Shown here in pieces: positions 15,688 through 18,307 of a stretch of 18,307 nt of DNA. The stretch lies in contig CAIWET010000390.1 of assembly GCA_903911805.1 (NCBI GenBank), positions 1 to 18,307 on the forward strand, in the 5' to 3' direction. Each line of letters starts with the position of its first letter. The stretch's first letter is position 1. Under the pieces are notes generated by a model. The model ran no database searches and was not told the origin of the DNA. It was given only the letters and a program-made list of their open reading frames with translations. Both the position numbers and the translations under genes were made by a program. The stretch is from an uncultured Ignavibacteria bacterium. Lineage in GTDB: Bacteria > Bacteroidota > Ignavibacteria > Kapaibacteriales > UBA2268.

Positions 15688-16389
15688 CTATTCTTTAACT
15701 AAGAATGACTGTTCACTTACAGCCACACCTGGTCCCATTGTTGATGAGAAAAATACGCTTTTTACATATTTTCCTTTTGCTGTTTGTGGTTTTGCTCTCA
15801 TTACGCTACCAAAGAATGTTGCTAAGTTTTCAGCAAGTTTCTTTTCTTCAAATGAGCATTTACCAACTGATGCGTGTACGTTACCTGTTTTGTCAACGCG
15901 GTATTCAATTTTACCAGCTTTAACGTCTTTTACTGCCTGAGCAATATCAAATGTAACTGTACCCGACTTTGGATTAGGCATCAAGCCTCTAGGACCTAAG
16001 ATTCTACCTAATTTACCAACTTCGCCCATTACGTCTGGAGTAGTGATAATTACGTCGATGTCTGTCCATCCTGCTTTAATTTTTTCTACGTATTCTTCTA
16101 AGCCGGCGTAGTCTGCTCCGGCATCTAAAGCTTCTTTGTCTTTTGGTGATTTAGCCAACACTAGTACTTTAACTGTTTTACCTGTTCCGTGTGGTAGAGA
16201 AACTGTGCCTCTAACCAACTGGTCGGCTTTTCTTGGGTCAACGCCTAAGTTAATAGCTATATCAAAAGATTCGTCAAATTTTGCTTTAGCATTTTTCTTT
16301 ACTAAAGTAATAGCTTCGTGGTAGTTATAAACAGCATTTTGGTCATAACTTTTTGCTATTGCTCTGTATTTTTTTCCATGCTTCTTCAT
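15688..16389 (-). CDS. rplA: 50S ribosomal protein L1
   Basis: Encodes 233 residues. It forms the L1 stalk that moves deacylated tRNA out of the E site, and is often a translational repressor of the rplK-rplA message. Family segments are FDESFDIAINLGVDPRKADQLVRGTVSLPHGTGK (38-71), GKLGRILGPRGLMPNPKSGT (125-144), the family signature, and IEYRVDKTGNVHASVGK (161-177). The length is normal. The ATG start is preceded by AGAGA. It sits 45 bp after rplK. Confidence 0.97.
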   Translation of the reverse strand: MKKHGKKYRAIAKSYDQNAVYNYHEAITLVKKNAKAKFDESFDIAINLGVDPRKADQLVRGTVSLPHGTGKTVKVLVLAKSPKDKEALDAGADYAGLEEYVEKIKAGWTDIDVIITTPDVMGEVGKLGRILGPRGLMPNPKSGTVTFDIAQAVKDVKAGKIEYRVDKTGNVHASVGKCSFEEKKLAENLATFFGSVMRAKPQTAKGKYVKSVFFSSTMGPGVAVSEQSFLVKE

Positions 16390-16434
16390 TTTTTTCTCTT
16401 TGCGAATTAAAGTTTATAAAATAGCCAATTAAAA

Positions 16435-16857
16435 TTAGGTGACTATGATACCCATTGAGCGTGCAGTACCTTTTATCATACTAACTGCCATTTCCATGGT
16501 GTCAGCGTTTAAATCATTCATTTTGATTTTTGCTATCTCTTCACATTGAGCGACTGTTACTGTTCCTACCTTGTTTTTATTAGGTAAAGCTGAGCCAGAC
16601 TTAAGTCCTGCAGCTTTTTTCAACAATATTGGTGCTGGTGGTGATTTGACAACAAATGTGAATGATTTATCCGAGAAAAACGAAACTACAACGGGTAGCA
16701 CTGTGCCTTTTTCTTTTGAAGTTCTAGCATTGAACTGCTTTACGAACTCCATTCCGTTTAATCCTCTCTGACCAAACGCCGGTCCAACCGGCGGTGCCAT
16801 TGTAGCTTCTCCTGCGTTAAGCTGCAGTTTGAACGTTCCGATTAATTTTTTTGCCAT
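16435..16857 (-). CDS. rplK: 50S ribosomal protein L11
   Basis: Encodes 140 residues. It binds the GTPase-associated centre of 23S rRNA and is needed for the stringent response via RelA-type enzymes. The N-terminal domain has APPVGPAFGQRGLNGMEFVKQFNART; the rRNA-binding C-terminal domain has KSPPAPILLKKAAGLKSGS and ends DTMEMAVSMIKGTARSMGI. The more usual family text in the first segment is PALGQ(H/K)G(V/A)N(I), so Phe, Arg and Gly here are mild departures near the thiostrepton-site domain. The length is normal. It lies 59 bp after nusG. Confidence 0.97.
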   Translation of the reverse strand: MAKKLIGTFKLQLNAGEATMAPPVGPAFGQRGLNGMEFVKQFNARTSKEKGTVLPVVVSFFSDKSFTFVVKSPPAPILLKKAAGLKSGSALPNKNKVGTVTVAQCEEIAKIKMNDLNADTMEMAVSMIKGTARSMGIIVT

Positions 16858-16916
16858 TGTGCGATATCTCTAAAAAAGTTTCGAATAAATTATTCTATTC
16901 TAAAAATATTTGTTAA

Positions 16917-17498
16917 TTAATGATTTTCTATTTCTACCTGTGAGAAGTCAAGCTCAACAGGGGTTTTTCTTCCAAGAATTGCGATTTCAACTTTCATTTT
17001 TTGTTTTTCGAAGTTGATTTCTTTAATTGTTCCGTTAAAGTTAGCGAATGGACCATCTATTACTTTTACTGGATCGCCAATCTGGAATGATGTTTCAATT
17101 GTTGCAACGTTCTTTCTTTCTTCAACTCTGCCAATAATTCTCTCTACTTCGTGGTATTGAAGTGGAGCTGGTTCGGTTTTTGTACCTACAAAGCTTACGA
17201 TTGATGGAACATTTTGGATAATATCTTTGATTTTTTTGTCCAATATGCAACGGACAATAATGTATCCTGGGAGGAAGTTTTTGATTCTTGTTCTGCGTTT
17301 GCCGTTTCTTACTTCAAACACGGTTTCTTGAGGAATTATAATATCTTTTACTTTTTCGGAGAGTTTTAATCTCTTCATTTCGTATTCGATATTTTGCTTT
17401 ACTCTAAGCTCGTGACCAGTAAAAGTCCTTATGGCATACCATTTGTATTCCGGGCCAAGCTCTTCAAATTCAATATTTTCTATTATTTCTTCTGACAC
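16917..17498 (-). CDS. nusG: Transcription termination/antitermination factor NusG
   Basis: Encodes 193 residues. It binds the RNA polymerase clamp to aid elongation and couples to Rho or the ribosome. The N-terminal NGN domain (about 19-105) begins KWYAIRTFTGHELRVKQNIE and contains the conserved PGYIIVR. The C-terminal KOW domain (about 140-190) has GDPVKVIDGPFANFNGTIKEIN. The start is GTG, preceded by no strong ribosome-binding site, 14 bp after the secE stop, so translation is probably coupled. The acidic N-terminal extension of about 17 residues is short and family-like. Confidence 0.96.
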   Translation of the reverse strand: MSEEIIENIEFEELGPEYKWYAIRTFTGHELRVKQNIEYEMKRLKLSEKVKDIIIPQETVFEVRNGKRRTRIKNFLPGYIIVRCILDKKIKDIIQNVPSIVSFVGTKTEPAPLQYHEVERIIGRVEERKNVATIETSFQIGDPVKVIDGPFANFNGTIKEINFEKQKMKVEIAILGRKTPVELDFSQVEIENH

Positions 17499-17512
17499 TA
17501 TTTTTAGCTCAA

Positions 17513-17707
17513 TTACATTAAATTAAAAAATAGCTTGTTAACCAAGGCGTGGAAAATCAAATCAACAATATAAATAAATCCAGTAAAGATTACAGTAGTT
17601 ACGCAAACTACCATAGTAGATTCTTTTAACTGTTCTTTTGATGGCCAAGAAACCTTTTTCATTTCTTTAGACACATCATTTACGAATTCTTTTATTTTAG
17701 CTATCAT
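17513..17707 (-). CDS. secE: Preprotein translocase subunit SecE
   Basis: Encodes 64 residues. It clamps SecY in the SecYEG protein-export channel of the inner membrane. The protein has an amphipathic cytoplasmic helix (KIKEFVNDVSKEMKKVSWPS, with the signature Trp21-Pro22-Ser23) followed by one transmembrane helix (about 32-55). I chose the ATG at 17707 because GGGA lies 8 bp upstream and the N-terminus then matches the single-helix SecE type. An in-frame TTG at 17719 would add only MGFI. It is the first protein gene after tRNA-Trp, 25 bp away, the classical order before nusG. Confidence 0.93.
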   Translation of the reverse strand: MIAKIKEFVNDVSKEMKKVSWPSKEQLKESTMVVCVTTVIFTGFIYIVDLIFHALVNKLFFNLM

Positions 17708-17732
17708 AATAAATCCCAATAATTATTGTTTG

Positions 17733-17805
<73 letters not shown>

Positions 17806-17827
17806 GTATTTTTCTTTTTTTCTTCTG

Positions 17828-17900
<73 letters not shown>

Positions 17901-18103
17901 ATAGTTGATTCATCAACTTTTTAAAATTCCTACTTCAAAGACCGAGCGAGTAATTAAATTGAACTCGCTAACCTTAAGTTTGGGTTGATATTGCTTATCT
18001 GGTTAAGGTATTCCAGCATTAAAAAAAAGAAAAAACACCTGACGGCAATTTTTTCTTAATTTCTAACTATATCTTTCATAGTATTCCCTTACTTATCTAG
18101 TTG
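17901..18103. other. 203-bp structured gap inside the tRNA cluster
   Basis: No protein gene found. In plus-strand coordinates it holds a GTTGA-ttca-TCAAC hairpin (17904-17917) touching the 5' end of tRNA-Thr, an AGCGAGT/ACTCGCT stem (17945-17951 and 17963-17969), an ACCTTAA/TTAAGGT stem (17971-17977 and 18003-18009) and a terminator-like hairpin (18021-18057). A seven-codon ORF (MKDIVRN, minus strand) follows tRNA-Gly but is too short to call. The gap may hold the promoter region for the tRNA-Thr/Trp/secE transcript. Confidence 0.4.
18021..18057 (-). terminator. Terminator-like hairpin after tRNA-Gly
   Basis: On the minus strand AAGAAAAAA pairs with TTTTTTCTT (9 bp), then after a bulged T, TGCC pairs with GGTG around loop GTCA. 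A run of six T follows the right arm. It would end a tRNA-Tyr-Gly transcript and separate it from tRNA-Thr-Trp-secE. The A/T-rich lower stem makes it weaker than a classical terminator. Confidence 0.45.
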
Positions 18104-18176
18104 AGCGGGAGACGAGACTCGAACCCGCGACCCTCAGCTTGGAAGGCTGATGCTCTACCAACTGAGCTACTTCCGC
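18104..18176 (-). tRNA. tRNA-Gly (anticodon TCC)
   Basis: A 73-nt cloverleaf. The acceptor GCGGAAG/CTCCCGC pairs except for A5-C68, the D arm is GCTC/GAGC, and the anticodon stem TCAGC/GCTGA encloses CTTCCAA (anticodon TCC, reading GGA/GGG). The T arm is GCGGG-TTCGAGT-CTCGT with two G-U pairs. The discriminator is T, as usual for tRNA-Gly; CCA is not encoded. It corresponds to E. coli glyT in the same order. Confidence 0.95.
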
Positions 18177-18200
18177 ATTTACAAACTATTCTTTTTTTTG

Positions 18201-18284
18201 TGGGCAGAGCAGGATTTGAACCTACGTAGGGGGACCCCCAACAGATTTACAGTCTGTCCCGTTTGACCGCTTCGGTATCTGCCC
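18201..18284 (-). tRNA. tRNA-Tyr (anticodon GTA)
   Basis: An 84-nt class II tRNA. The acceptor GGGCAGA/TCTGCCC pairs perfectly, the anticodon stem ACAGA/TCTGT encloses CTGTAAA (anticodon GTA), a long variable arm contains GGGGG/CCCCC, and the T arm is GTAGG-TTCAAAT-CCTGC. The discriminator is A. CCA is not encoded. It is the first gene of the minus-strand cluster inside the window; its promoter lies beyond the right edge. Confidence 0.96.
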
Positions 18285-18307
18285 ATAATTTAGCTTACAA
18301 AGTTAGC

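Noticed and set aside
16858..16916. L1-binding regulatory site in the rplK leader
   Set aside because: Only a weak GAATAA/TTATTC dyad is visible and I could not recognise the L1 target geometry, so it is not called.
18072..18095. Seven-codon ORF (MKDIVRN) after tRNA-Gly on the minus strand, preceded by AAGGGA
   Set aside because: Too short and in a tRNA cluster spacer; the AAGGGA match is likely chance without conservation data.

Overview
This window is AT-rich bacterial chromosomal DNA. Three things point to the Bacteroidota/Chlorobiota/Ignavibacteriota (FCB) branch. RpoC carries the E. coli-like insertion in its trigger loop plus a basic C-terminal linker that I associate with that branch. 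Two candidate promoters resemble the Bacteroidota TTG-N20-TAnnTTTG form. Several genes nevertheless have clear Shine-Dalgarno sequences (GGAGG before rpoB and before the DUF485 gene), which fits an early-branching lineage such as Ignavibacteria/Kapabacteria better than classical Bacteroides. The phylum-level placement is inference.

Left part (1-6250), accessory metabolism and transport. A small lipoprotein gene (minus) lies divergent from a secreted protein with a long Lys/Glu linker (plus). That gene is followed by an ABC-3 family metal permease (ZnuB/TroC type, plus) without a visible ATPase or binding protein. A cation diffusion facilitator (minus) converges on the permease, so a likely zinc importer subunit faces a likely zinc exporter. 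The 390-bp gap between them is packed with short palindromes and two copies of an interspersed repeat, one of them carrying a nested palindrome. Next comes a two-gene operon (plus) of a DUF485 protein and an ActP-like sodium/solute symporter with a large extra loop. A bidirectional terminator closes this part.

Right part (6268-18284), all on the minus strand, is the core transcription/translation cluster. In transcription order it reads tRNA-Tyr, tRNA-Gly, tRNA-Thr, tRNA-Trp, secE, nusG, rplK, rplA, rplJ, rplL, rpoB, rpoC. The tRNA-Tyr-Gly-Thr series is the one that precedes tufB in E. coli, but there is no tuf gene here: tRNA-Thr and tRNA-Trp are 22 bp apart. Regulatory RNA structures are visible before rplJ (a candidate L10-binding leader) and between rplL and rpoB (a long hairpin with a U tract, a candidate attenuator that would set the ratio of L7/L12 to RNA polymerase).

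I found no CRISPR array, transposase, phage gene or defence system. The protein genes are mostly well-known families. The points most worth a second look are the missing tuf, the rplL-rpoB attenuator, the nested-repeat cluster, the symporter insert and the structured gap inside the tRNA cluster.
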